Assembly: GCA_951802195.1 (NCBI GenBank)
Contig: OX637625.1
Location: 248,001-312,000, forward strand
Length of the DNA stretch: 64,000 nucleotides
Direction: 5' to 3'
Origin: Tausonia pullulans
Taxonomy: Eukaryota > Basidiomycota > Tremellomycetes > Cystofilobasidiales > Mrakiaceae
Below the pieces are notes generated by a model. It searched no databases. It was not told the DNA's origin and saw only the letters and a list, made by a program, of their open reading frames with translations. The number at the start of each line of letters is the position of its first letter. Within the stretch, counting starts at the first letter, position 1. The translations under genes and the position numbers were made by a program. Positions 11,728 through 21,868 of this stretch are shown piece after piece.

Positions 11728-12574
11728 GATGGGTGCTTTGTGAGGAAGAGGTGGGGGTGGGCGGGGGGGGGGGAACCGGGGGGGGGAAGTGTGGGTTGTG
11801 GAGCTGAGTGTTGGTAGCGGGTAGTTGAGTTGTGGATGTTGGAGGGAGAGGAGCGGGCGCCCGCCTGGAGACAGCGTGACAGCGCGGCGCTTGCTCGCTG
11901 ATGTCGCCGAAGCATCGACCCCCTTCCATCTGTCCATCTCACCACCGCACGATAAGCCAGAGGACCGAGACAGGACACCTCGCCCTGGCCTTCCTTCTTT
12001 GCCTCTGGATCAGCCTGGCGGATGGTGTCGCACCGCTGTGCCACGATCGTCTTTATGTCTCGATCCGCGCGCATGATCAGGCGCCCCCCCGCCTCAGTCG
12101 CGCGCGGACTGGGCATGCATCTCCGCTGGTCGTTGGTCGGACGTCGCGATGATCTCCTCGTTGGGTCTGGCTCGTTCAGCCTCCGCGACCGTCCGACCAA
12201 CAGCAGCTCATCTCGATGACAGAGGGGCCATGCCATGATAGACTCAGGTCCTCCTGTCAATGCGTCATCACCAACAAGTGAGCCCCTTTTCGCCCACGGA
12301 AATGCTTACATAGACCAACCAACCATATCGATATATTCATGCCCCAAATGAGACCCTCCGTCTTCCTCCACCGTGTCATTCTATCCTCGTCAGTCGGCTT
12401 GCGACGCTATCGCTGTGCTTGACGAAACCCATCATCTCCGTCCCCTTCCACCCCCCTCCACCCCCCTCCACCCCCCCCACCCTTTCTCTCTCTCTTTCGT
12501 TTTTCAGAAGGCGCAAACCTTGGCGCACCCGTCCTGTTCGCGCGATCCGAGTGTCATGCTCGAGCGCTCGACGC
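11728..12574. other. Intergenic stretch between the RRM gene and PEX11
   Basis: No gene is seen. It should hold the RRM-gene promoter (near 11728 onward) and the PEX11 3' end. A tandem 10-mer of the type CCCCCCTCCA lies at about 12441-12482. Confidence 0.5.
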
Positions 12575-14301
12575 TCAGGCGCTCTTGAGCAGCGCCGTCC
12601 GATGCTTCGCGAGCAGCTTGCGCGTTCTGTTCGCCGAACCCATCGCCGTGTCAGCGTCCCGGCCGCCCCGGTTCCTCGTCCCTTTGAGGGAAGGGAAGGA
12701 AGGAGGGCAAAACGACGCACCCAATGCAGGCTGCCACGAAGCCTGTGGACGCTTGGACCGGGTCCCGGAACGTCTTCCAGTCCATGATGTCGTATAGGAC
12801 AAAGACGAGGTCCATCCCTGCGTTCCCGGGGCGACAGTGGCGTCAGCGAGGGAGCAGGACGAAACGAACGAGCGGAGAGCGAGCACGAACAGAGCTTGAG
12901 TGCAGTCCATCGCTCCTCATCCCTTTCGGCCTTGAGCTTGTCGGTCTCGGCCTGGGAAGAAGAACCGGAGGGAAGTTCCAGGAGGCCGCCAGAAGCAGTG
13001 AACCGGGCGTGTTCGAGGGCCTCGATGCGTCGTGTGAGCGCTGGGGTCGAGACGGAGAGGTGGGACAGGGAGATGAGGGTCGTAAGGAGCCAGAACCGGC
13101 TGCGGAACGAACGTCCGACAAACGATGTCAGCTCGGTCTCGTGACAGAGGGAGAGAGAGAAGGGGCCAGGCGTACTTGGCCCATCGCTCCGCCTTGTCTC
13201 CCAGGCGCTGGCCAACGAGCCCCATCCGATGGAGCGTGTATATGTCGTCCGAGAGGGCGGCAGTGAAGTCGATCGACGTTGGGAGAATGTCGAGAAAGGA
13301 GAGGGAGGAGGGCGAGGCAAGGGCGTTAAGTGGTCCGAGGAAGTTGAGGAGGAGGAAGGTTCGACTGTGTCAAGGGTGGTCGTCAGTACCAATTGGCGTT
13401 GATGAGCTGAGGAGACAGATACCGACCGGGCGAGGGAGAAGGCGCTCTGGGTCGACTTGAGCCGGACGCGGAGGGGTGTCGGGCGATGGCCCCTGAAAGT
13501 ATGAAAGACGAGGTAGATCTTAATTGAGTACTGGATCGTTTTCTGTGTGAGAACCCAGGGGACGTGTCAGGACGGACGGCAAATGAGGATCGGCGGGTTG
13601 AAACAACAGGGAAGAGAGAAGGAGGTCGTGGCGACGCAATCGGCCAGAGTGGGCTAAGATCCCGATGGATCCTTCACGGGTTAATATCTATGTCAACTGC
13701 AACTGTCTTCTGTGGGTGCAGAACGAGCTGTTCCCTGGGCCATCCACGAGAGCTGAGGAAAGGTTGCAGACATTGGCGGTCCTCTTGCAATCGGGCATCA
13801 GGCGACCTCGGCCCCCAAGTGCCCGGTCCGGACACACAGGAAGAGGAGCCAGACGCCTGGTCCTCTCTCCCCACTGCTCATTTCCCTCCTACGGCACACG
13901 AGCACCGATGGCACTCCACTCACAAAGACCTTGTCCCGTCCATTCGCGCTCTTGAGGACGTCCTCCAGCACCCGGCCAAGCGGGACCTTCCTCTCCCGGG
14001 CCTTGGTCGCCGGCAGCGTGTGGTCCACCACGGCCTTACCCTTCCCCTTGTCGAGCGGAGCCAGCGGGATCGAGGGCGACTTCTTCGCCCCTCCTCCACT
14101 GCCACCTTCGCCGGACACTGGGCGGTCGTCTGCCGGCCCCTGCCCTGACGCAGACGAACCGCTGCCGACGCGCCGACGGTCGGCCGTCGGCGACGCGGCG
14201 GAGGACGCGCTGCTGCGGGCGGCGGTGTTGAAGCTCGAGGACGTGGCGAGGATCGGGCGGTGGAGATCCTTGGGAGACAGCGGCTGCCAGGGGCTGCCCA
14301 T
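12575..14301 (-). CDS. PEX11: Peroxisomal membrane division protein Pex11
   Basis: Six exons: 14301-13924, 13542-13427, 13364-13176, 13099-12891, 12817-12721 and 12626-12575. A Ser/Gly/Pro-rich N-terminus of about 90 residues is followed by the Pex11 region. This has NGRDKVFKTIQYSIKIYL, the long helical middle with LSDDIYTLHRMGLVG, the signature ERWANRFWLLTTLISL, and MDLVFVLYDIMDWKTF. The last exon encodes a short basic tail ending LLKSA. Pex11 proteins bind and bend the peroxisomal membrane through amphipathic helices and drive proliferation; the family is recognised from these segments. The N-terminal extension is longer than in yeast Pex11. The gene is divergent from the dynein light chain gene, with 180 bp between start codons, so they probably share promoter DNA. 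Exon 6 is only 52 nt. Confidence 0.88.
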
Positions 14302-14481
14302 GGCGAAGGAGAGAGCGGCTGGGAGGTGGAGAAGCGAGGGTGACGGTCAACGGTTGGGGTTTGGACCGAGAGGTAGACGGGGTTGGCTCACGATGCGAGC
14401 GAAGGGAGGGCCTGTGCGACGTCAGTCTGAGGTCCACCCCTTCCACGGCTGTCGGCCTCATTCTCAAACGGCCATCTGCAC
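14302..14481. promoter_or_regulatory. Short divergent promoter, PEX11 / dynein light chain
   Basis: Only 180 bp separate the two start codons. Both transcripts must start inside this stretch or in each other's leader. No clear TATA box is seen. Confidence 0.55.
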
Positions 14482-15559
14482 ATGTCGACAACACTTGTGC
14501 GTCGGGAAGAAGGATCTCCCCTGCGGCACTCTTCTGGCTGACGTCTTCCTCAGCCGAGCCCGCCCCGGAGGACGACGACGGCAACCGGCCGCACGGCTTC
14601 CCCCCTCTCGCACGCCGAGTCGAGCACCGGACTCCCGCTGCAACGACCAAAGTGGGTGGCTCATGGGATGCCGGTCAGGCCGTGCTTCGCTCCTCGCTGA
14701 CAAGGACGTCGGTCGACGCAGATTCGACGGCGCGCTACTCTCGGCGTACATCCGCAAGCTCGTCGCCTCGCTCCTCAACGGTGCGTGTCGGGTCGTCTTT
14801 CCTCCGACGAGGGAGTATCGCTGAAGTGACACGGTGTTGGGCAGGCGCTACCTGGGACGGAGACCAGGAAAAGACCAAGGGGTGGGTTAACGAGATCAGC
14901 CGTCGCGTCAAGGAGCGGATGTTGGGTCAGTCGCGTCGCCTTGAGTGATCTCCATCCGTTGTCGGACGTAGAGCTGACTTCTTTCTTATTTCACATCAGA
15001 GATCGAACCGAGAGGTTTCAAGGTGAGCAAACTCGTTTGGAACTCGATCCTGACATGGTGGACGCGCGTAGCCGATCCACTGACGCCTTTTCCCTGCATG
15101 TGCGCGCGTTGAGGTCGACAGTTCATCGTCACAGGTTAGTGTCTCTATCTTATGTCTTTCAGAACTCAACAGGGCGCCAGCTGACATTTTCAATCTCGCC
15201 CTCGTCTCCCCCCCAGTGCATCGTAAGTACGAGACATCGAAGGAGCGAGCGAGGATCTGCAATTGATCACCCCCTTTCTTACCCCAGTCAACGAGAATCT
15301 CGGTCAGGGCGGCAGGGCGGGCTTGTCAAGCCATTGGGAGGAGTCCGGTGCGTGTGATAAGATCACGTCCGATGTCGAGAGCGAGCTGAACTCAAGGACG
15401 CGGATGCCACAGACTCGGCGACGACGGAGATCTGGACGAATGTGAGGCAACAGCCACGAACACATCCCGCGGGAGGACGAATCTTCCGCTGACAGATCTT
15501 ATATCTTACAGGAGCGGATTGTCTGTGTGGTCTCGGCGTTCGCTATCCGCTGCTACTGA
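14482..15559 (+). CDS. Dynein light chain, Tctex/DYNLT type
   Basis: Ten exons give a 143-residue protein: 14482-14496, 14554-14651, 14722-14780, 14845-14925, 15000-15022, 15122-15134, 15217-15222, 15288-15347, 15413-15441 and 15512-15559. All nine introns have GT-AG ends and consistent phase. After a Ser/Thr/Pro-rich leader of about 37 residues comes the Tctex fold. Its segments are FDGALLSAYIRKLVASLLNG, TWDGDQEKTKGWVNEIS, ERMLEIEPRGFKFIVT, ENLGQGGRAGLSSHWEESD and the family's C-terminal strand RIVCVVSAFAIRCY. It should act as a dimeric light chain of the dynein motor, linking cargo or intermediate chain. The coding density of introns is extreme (nine in 432 nt), and exon 7 is only 6 nt. Confidence 0.93.
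15217..15222 (+). other. 6-nt micro-exon in the dynein light chain gene
   Basis: TGCATC is bounded by CCCCAG on the left and GTAAGT on the right, between exons ending ACAG and starting TCAACG. Including it gives VTVHLNENLGQG; this has the same length as the matching segment of human DYNLT1 (VTCVIMQKNGAG), while skipping it leaves the frame open but shortens the strand by two residues. Confidence 0.75.
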
Positions 15560-16130
15560 GGCGGAAGGGCATATATGAGCAGGGTGGCGCGCGTTCGATG
15601 GAGAAAGGAGAATCTTGACGACCGTATGACATGATGACCTGTGCTTGAATTGCACGACCTTGGCATGCGGTACAGTATCTCCATCTCTCTCTCTTGACTT
15701 CCAACTCAAGATGTTTAAGATCCCGCAGGCGGACAAGCGGATCAGAGCGAAATGGGCAAAGAGGTCTGGCCGCAAGTCCTGCCTGCCAGCTTCAGTCCTC
15801 TTCTCGATGACATCCGCTTAACGCCCACAACCGCTCTCTCTCTTACGTCTTACGCACGACAAGCCGCACCCTAGCCGGGAGCCTCGACGCTGCTCGGTCG
15901 CTTCACACTTTCCCGACTTCACTTCGCGCGGCAGCTCCTCCTTTTGGAGGCTTTGACGGCCCTCCACTCTCCGCCGCACCCTTTCCGTCCACTCTCCAGA
16001 TACCAGCATTCTAGGCTTGCACGCATGCGGAGGTTCATCGGAACGGCCCAGTGCCTGTCTCGGAGGTCCGGCGCTGGCCTTGCCATCCAGAGTGTCTCTA
16101 CTGGTTCGGCTTGCCCAACAAGGTCGATCG
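15560..16130. other. Intergenic stretch between two plus-strand genes
   Basis: 571 bp, likely the 3' end of the dynein light chain gene and the promoter and leader of the next gene. No further gene is recognised. Confidence 0.45.
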
Positions 16131-18754
16131 ATGGCTCGCTCTTGCTGGCTCAGCGGCACGAGAGCGCGCATTGACACGCTTCGACGTCTGTTTGTCTCTT
16201 CTAGGGCATCATCTATCTCTCGCTCGATTCTCCGGACATTCTCCTCCACGTGAGTGATTTAAAGCGCTGGTCTTTGTCCCCCTCCCCCCATACTCGCCGA
16301 GGGTCTGACGCGTCCTGCCTGTCCTGTCTGTCACTTCCTTCCAGCTCTACTTCCCTCTCCGACCATTCCTCATCGCCCTTATCTCCAGCAGCCCCTAGCG
16401 ATGAGCCCCTCCCCTCGGCTACTGCTGTTCCTGTTCCTCATCACCAACCCGCCTTCCTTCCGCCAACATCCCAGCATGATGCCGTGCTTGGCTGGTTCGA
16501 CAACCTTCCCGACTCGTCCTCCCCGTCGTTGCCGTCCAGCAGCCGGATGGCTAGTCACTACCCGCCTGAGTCATACTCTCCAATAGACCTCAAGCCTACG
16601 ACCCCGTATCTCCCGTGGTTGCCGGATTTCGTGCCGTCGCAAGCGCTGAGGGCGGAGAGGGATCATTGGATGATCCAGAGGGATCCGGAGTACAGGGTGC
16701 GCCGTCCTCGTACCCTCGCCTGACGCTTCTTCCCGTCCCGTTGTTGATGCGACACGTACCCAACAACAGACGAAATACAACCGACATGAGGAGCTCCCCC
16801 GGGTCCCTGCACCAAATCCGCGGAAGCGATCATTCATAGGAGAGGAGGGGGCTGAGGCGACAACATCAGCCACGGAGGAGGCGGCGGCGGATGCCGTCGT
16901 CGTCGATGGGAAGACCCCCGAGAAAGCACTAAGCACCCGGATGTTGAGATCCGTGGGACTTAAGAAGGACTGGGACAGTCTTCACAGCTGGTGGTCCGCG
17001 TATGTTGGGCTTGAGGAGGAGGTAAATGGAGAGAGCACGGGGAAAGAGGTAGCGGCTCTGTGCTCGATGGCTGACAACTAGTGGCCCGCTCGACGACCCT
17101 TCTAGAAACGAGACAAGCGTACAATGCACGGCTCCAAGAAGACTCTCCATCGAGCCGAACTGCGTCGGAACGAGGAGGACATTGCCGAACGTGTAAAGCT
17201 AAACCCAGAAGACGCTACCAAGTTCTTCCCCGAGGTTCGTGGTAGATTGTCTCTCACGCCTCGCTGGCGACTGAAATCTGATGAAACCACATAAGCCTAA
17301 CACTCGCAGCTCCCCTCTCATCGCCTACGACTTTCTCATCCACAACGCTCTCGCCGCCGACCGGCTCCTGTTCTACCCGCCCAGGGACCCGAGGGATGCC
17401 CCGCCGCTCGACTGGTACCACCACGTCTTTGGCACAGCCCTGCTCCAAGAGGTCGGATTGGCAGGCTGGGACGCCGCTGTGGCGTATTATATGGGACTTG
17501 AGGCCGAGGTGCGTGCCGAGCGCGCGTCACAGGGGGTACCAGACGGGGCCTTGCTGACATTCTCATCGATCTCTGGCACTCTCTAGCTCAGTAAGCTCGA
17601 AATGCAGCTCGAAGTTGCCTCCACTGTGACACTCGAGGATCTCAGGTACGTCTCCGTCTCTCCCTAGTTCCGTGATCCGACCACTCACCCCTGCTCAAGT
17701 GCTCGCTGACATTTTGCCTGCCTGTCACTCGATCTCGACCCATCCAGAGCCTCTTTCAAAAAGGATTATGAGAAGTTTATCACCACCAAAGCGCTCAGCG
17801 ACCCGGAGAGTAGCGAGCAGGACAAGTTAGGCCTTGCAGACGAGGAGATCGCTCGGATCAATGCCCTGGACACGGCGGGATTGAAGAAGGCTAGGAAGCA
17901 GCTCGCTAAGCAGGTTTGTTCCCTTTTCCAGTTTTCGTCGATCTTGGAAAGATGCTGACGGGGGCGGCTGCCTCTTTTTACAGAAAGAGCGTTGGGAGAA
18001 GGCCAATCAGAAGAAGAATGTGGGAGCCGCCGCCATCAAGCCTCTGCGCGGGTGAGGGCTGTGCTTTCCCTTCTTTTCCTGCTGGAGACCTACGCTGACA
18101 CAACCTTGCATTCCAGCATTGACTGGATTCGCTTCCACGGGGCTCGGCTTGGTCAAGAGTTCTCGTCTCGGAGCAAGAAGGCCTACTCCGTCGAGTGGAA
18201 GAACTTTCCGAGGGACTCGCCACAGGAGCTCGTTAGTCCCAATGGCTTTGAAAGTGTCCGATGCTTTTCTCTAACGCGATAGTGGCGACGGACGCGATTA
18301 GTTCTGGGCCGAGCAGACGCAGTCGTTCCGAGCTTTCGTGGAAAAGACGACGGATGTCCCGTGGGAGAAGATGTCGCTTCGGAAGAGGGAGGACTTGTGG
18401 CAACAGTGGGACGAAGAGGCGGAGAAGCTGGATCCAGAGGCGAAGAAGAAGCGGGTGAGTCTTCGATTACCATGTAAAACGAGTGGATGACCTTGAATGG
18501 ACTGACTGACTGACTGACGCCCCTGCTGACGGACGATTAGGTCGCCTTCTGTTTGGATTTGGACGCGCGCATGGCCGCTCAGGCCATCAAGTGCGTGCTC
18601 GCTTCCTCTCCTATCTCATCGTGCCTTATGTTTGGCTTCCTCCCGCCTTCCCCTGACTGATCGACAAGCCCTTTCGCTCCCTAGACCGACGGAAGCGACC
18701 GGGAAGACCCAAACGAACGAGGCAGTCGAGGCGGCGCAGACGAAGAAGCCGTGA
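16131..18754 (+). CDS. Unrecognised protein with mitochondrial-type N-terminus
   Basis: The ATG at 16131 starts an Arg/Ser-rich, acid-poor segment (including RRLFVSSRASSISRS) that looks like a mitochondrial presequence. Exon 1 ends at 16249 and joins 16345-16696 in frame; exons 16770-17021 and 17106-onward continue it. Later exons encode LIAYDFLIHNALAADRLLFY, PLDWYHHVFGTALLQEVG, KFITTKALSDPESSEQ, DWIRFHGARLGQEFSS and FWAEQTQSFRAFVEKTT, and end in a Lys-rich tail with the stop at 18752. The protein is largely helical and charged, with conserved-looking Trp positions, but I do not know the family. The join after KFFPE near 17230 is uncertain (weak donor). Its 3' end is only 146 bp from that of RIM1. 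Confidence 0.65.
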
Positions 18755-18900
18755 CGATCTTGTTCCTCCTCGGAGGTCACGTTGAACGTGCCAGGGCTGG
18801 CCCGCGCTTTTGTATGCCATCTTTTGCACGATAACCGCCCAGAGCGAAGTCCTCCAAAATGATCAAGTAACATGAAGATCATGGCGCCGCCGTCTCCCCC

Positions 18901-19823
18901 TCACTTGTCGTGCTCCTGCTCGGAATGAGCCTCCTCTTCTCCCTGGGACTGCGCCGATGCCGGCTGCCCGAGGACCTTCAGATCATCTGTCAAAACCCCA
19001 CCTCAACGTCAGGCCAGCGACATAGAGAAAGTCTAAGTGAACAGCCACGCACTCTGCGTCATGTTGTAGCGGTAGACCTGGACGGGTCGCCCAGACCTGG
19101 GGACATATCTCGATGGCATGTAGTTGGCTTGGGGGTCCTCGTGCTTGACGCGCTCGAGCGAGGCCTCGACTTCGACAAGCGTGCTGGGGAAGAGGAGAAC
19201 GGATCAGGGCACAGAAAGGAGGATCGGTCGCGTGGAAGGAGATCGAGCAGACGAACCCCTTTTGCAGGTTCTCGAACTCAGTCCCAAGGTGTTCGTACTG
19301 CTTGCCAAAGGCCGTCACATCAAAGAAGGAAGCAGTTACTGGAAGAGCACTCAAGGGGCAAGGCGTGAGTGATGACACTGGAACGACCGACGGCGCGTGA
19401 ACATAACGCGAGACCCCGCGACAGATACGCGTCCGTCGTTTACCCGTCCGCTCATTGGATATGTCTCCCTGCCCCTAGATTCGGTAGAATCCAGAGAGAA
19501 GAGAGCGCTCTATACACAGAGAAGGGGTCATACTCACTCTCCTCCTTGCTGTACGTCGACCGGTTGTCCACAGCGACCGTGTACCGAGCGAAGATCGTGC
19601 CGTTCTTCGACTCGAATGTCGTCGGCGCGTCAACCAGCCGGCCCTGAAGGGTGACTTTGGCGAAGGCCTGATTGCGTAAGGAGAGAGGAGGAATCGTACA
19701 AATCAGCACCGGGCTGGATGCAATAATGGCAGGCAGGGCGACTGGCTCGCTTCTGGGACGCACGCGCTGGCCGAGGGAAGCGCTGGAACGACCAGAGAGA
19801 AGTATAGAAGATCGGGCGAGCAT
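18901..19823 (-). CDS. RIM1: Mitochondrial single-stranded DNA-binding protein
   Basis: Five exons: exon 1 19823-19764 encodes a 20-residue basic presequence (MLARSSILLSGRSS). Exon 2 starts at 19667 with AFAKVTLQGRLVDAPT, the first strand of the SSB OB fold, followed by FARYTVAVDNRS. Exon 3 starts at 19339 with FFDVTAFGKQYEHLGTEF, and exon 4 has TLVEVEASLERVKHED. The last exon gives a short acidic tail ending at a TGA at 18901-18903. This is the fungal Rim1/bacterial SSB-type fold, which coats single-stranded mitochondrial DNA during replication. The extension with RYVPRSGRPVQVYRYNM and the acidic tail fit the family. The exon 2/3 join (KEE to ITASFF) is the least certain. Transcribed towards the preceding gene, with a 146-bp 3' gap. 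Confidence 0.86.
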
Positions 19824-20147
19824 GTTAAGAGGATGGAGGCAAGGAATGATTCGAGGGAAGTAGGAAGGGTTGATGGAAGCTGGGAGCTGGGAGCGAGGCT
19901 CTGTCTAGGGGGTCTCGCTTCGCGTCTGACCGAAGCTCGCGTCCACCGAGACTGCTGTCACCTGTGGCCATCATGTCTATCTGTTGTCGTTGCTTCGACG
20001 ATGATTCACTTCTTCCTGCGAGCCTTGCCTTTCACGATGCCCTCGTTGTCCATGCCTGTTCTCTCTCTTGCGCTTTACTTTCGGGAAAACATAAGCGGTA
20101 GAGGGGCGCATCACGCGCCAAAGCTTCGTCTATTCGAGGTGTCAGGC

Positions 20148-21080
20148 TCACCAAAGCCACCCCTTCCTTTTCCCGAATGGGCTGATATCCTCCCCCTTGA
20201 TCCCCACCGCGCCACCAGGGTTGCTCGCCTCCTCCGCTGCAAGCGTGACTGCGGCTGCCGTCGGCATCGTCGTTGCTGGTACCACCACATCCACCGACGC
20301 CGGCGACGGGGCAGTAGCCTCAATGCCAGCCTCTGCCTCTTTCTTTCCACTGCCACCAAAGAGACCCTTCGCCCTGCCGGCCCAGCTCTTCTCGTACGCC
20401 TCGCGCTCGGCACGCTCCCGCTCGAGCGTCTCAAGGTACGCTCGGCGAGCTGCAGCGGCGCGCTCCATGGCCGCCAGCTCCTCTGCGGAGGGCTCGGCGT
20501 TCGGGTCTGCCAACCAGGGAAGATAGCCGAGCTGAGCGAGCTTCTCTCCGATGGCTCCGACGACAAGCGTGCTGGAGAGAGCGGGCGTGGACGAGGACGG
20601 CGAGGTAGGGACGCGTCAGCGGATGCGTTTGAGAGCAACGGTTGAGACGTTCGAGACTCACAGCCCGATTGTCCAGAGCATAAACTTCATCAGGTCCTGC
20701 GTCCGCTGGGTGTGATAGTCCCCAGACCGACCGAGCTGAGCACCCGGCCGCATTGAGTTGGTGGACGAGAGCGCCTCCGGCGGAGCGCCTACAATGGGCG
20801 AGCCTGCCCGAGCCGGGTCGCTGAAAATGGTGTGCCGGGGGACAATCGGCTCGGCATATGTTTTGCGGGACTTGGGAAAGTGCTTGATCCTTGGGATCGG
20901 AGGTAGCTCGCCGTCTACGGGAGCAGCAGCGCCGGACGACAACGGGTTTGCGGGTGGAGTAGGGGTCGGGGTCGAGGACGAGGACGAGGCTAGACGGGCG
21001 AAAGGAGCTCTGGATGAAGAGCAGGCCAAGGAACTGCGAGCTATTGACCGAGACTTGAGAAGCGAGTAGGGAAGTGACAT
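20148..21080 (-). CDS. Unrecognised single-span protein with mitochondrial-type presequence
   Basis: Two exons, 21080-20662 and 20571-20148. The N-terminus (MSLPYSLLKSRSIARSS, then RAPFARLASSSSS) is basic and Ser-rich with no early acidic residues, typical of mitochondrial import signals. A Pro-rich segment with PPIPRIKHFPKSRKTY follows, then one membrane span created across the splice (LMKFMLWTIG joined to LTLVVGAIGEKLAQLG). After it come a charged coiled-coil-like helix (ERAAAARRAYLETLERE) and an Ala/Thr-rich tail ending KRKGWLW. This topology fits an inner-membrane assembly factor or similar, but I cannot name it. It is divergent from the RecQ gene across about 790 bp. Confidence 0.68.
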
Positions 21081-21868
21081 GGTGAGGAGTGGGTTGATGG
21101 TGGTTGGGAGAGAAAGGACCCGTCAGTTCGTCTGGGGACTGTCTCTTTCCAGCGAGTGGGTCATGTCACCAAGCAAGAGTACTGTCAATTCTAACGTATA
21201 GATACATGGTCATGGCGAGGAGAAGTAGGGTAGAATACAATTGCATATAAAAGCCACGGTGAGCGGAGATGAGTGTAGCCAGCTGTTTCGGTCAGCCAGG
21301 TTGAGATTAAGTGAGCGACTGCGTCGGCCGTCGCCGCTCCCCTTCGCACTGTCACCTCTCTTCAACCACGACCACCCATTAAGTACCACCCAAAAAACTC
21401 TACCGTTTTTACTCCCCACCCGCTCTCCGATTTTGCGAGCTCTCTGAGCGACTCGCCGGACGGAAACGCGCTCTGGCTCCTGGCCTCATGACGCGTCTGC
21501 CCCTCCACCTCTTCCGCCCTCGCGTCACCTTACTGCCCGAGAGGCACCTTGCAGCAGTGGGGGCTGCCGCCAGCCTCTCAAAGGAACTGTTACGTCTGCC
21601 CTACTTGCCTACGCGATCTTTGTCCTCGGTTGCAACAAGGGACGATCCGGGAAGGGTGGAAGGACCTTGGCTCGATCGACCGGACGCGCCGAGACGCGCG
21701 TATTCAACGTCCGTCTCTCTTTCTCTCTCTCTCATCATGGAGTCAAAGGGATTCTCCTGACGTTTACTCCTCTCTATAACTTACAGATCAAGCCCGCGGA
21801 CCCCTCACCCTCCTCCGTTATGGGTTGTCGCGCCTGTGTCGGTTTCAACATCGCTCGTTCCTTACACT
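21081..21868. other. Divergent intergenic stretch before the RecQ gene
   Basis: About 790 bp. It should hold both promoters and may include undetected 5' exons of the helicase gene, because the start chosen at 21869 is weak. Short open frames here do not splice into known domains. Confidence 0.4.

Noticed and set aside
16250-16344. A start codon at 16250 for the mitochondrial-looking protein
   Set aside because: The GTG there is part of a GTGAGT splice donor. Exons 16131-16249 and 16345-16696 join in frame.
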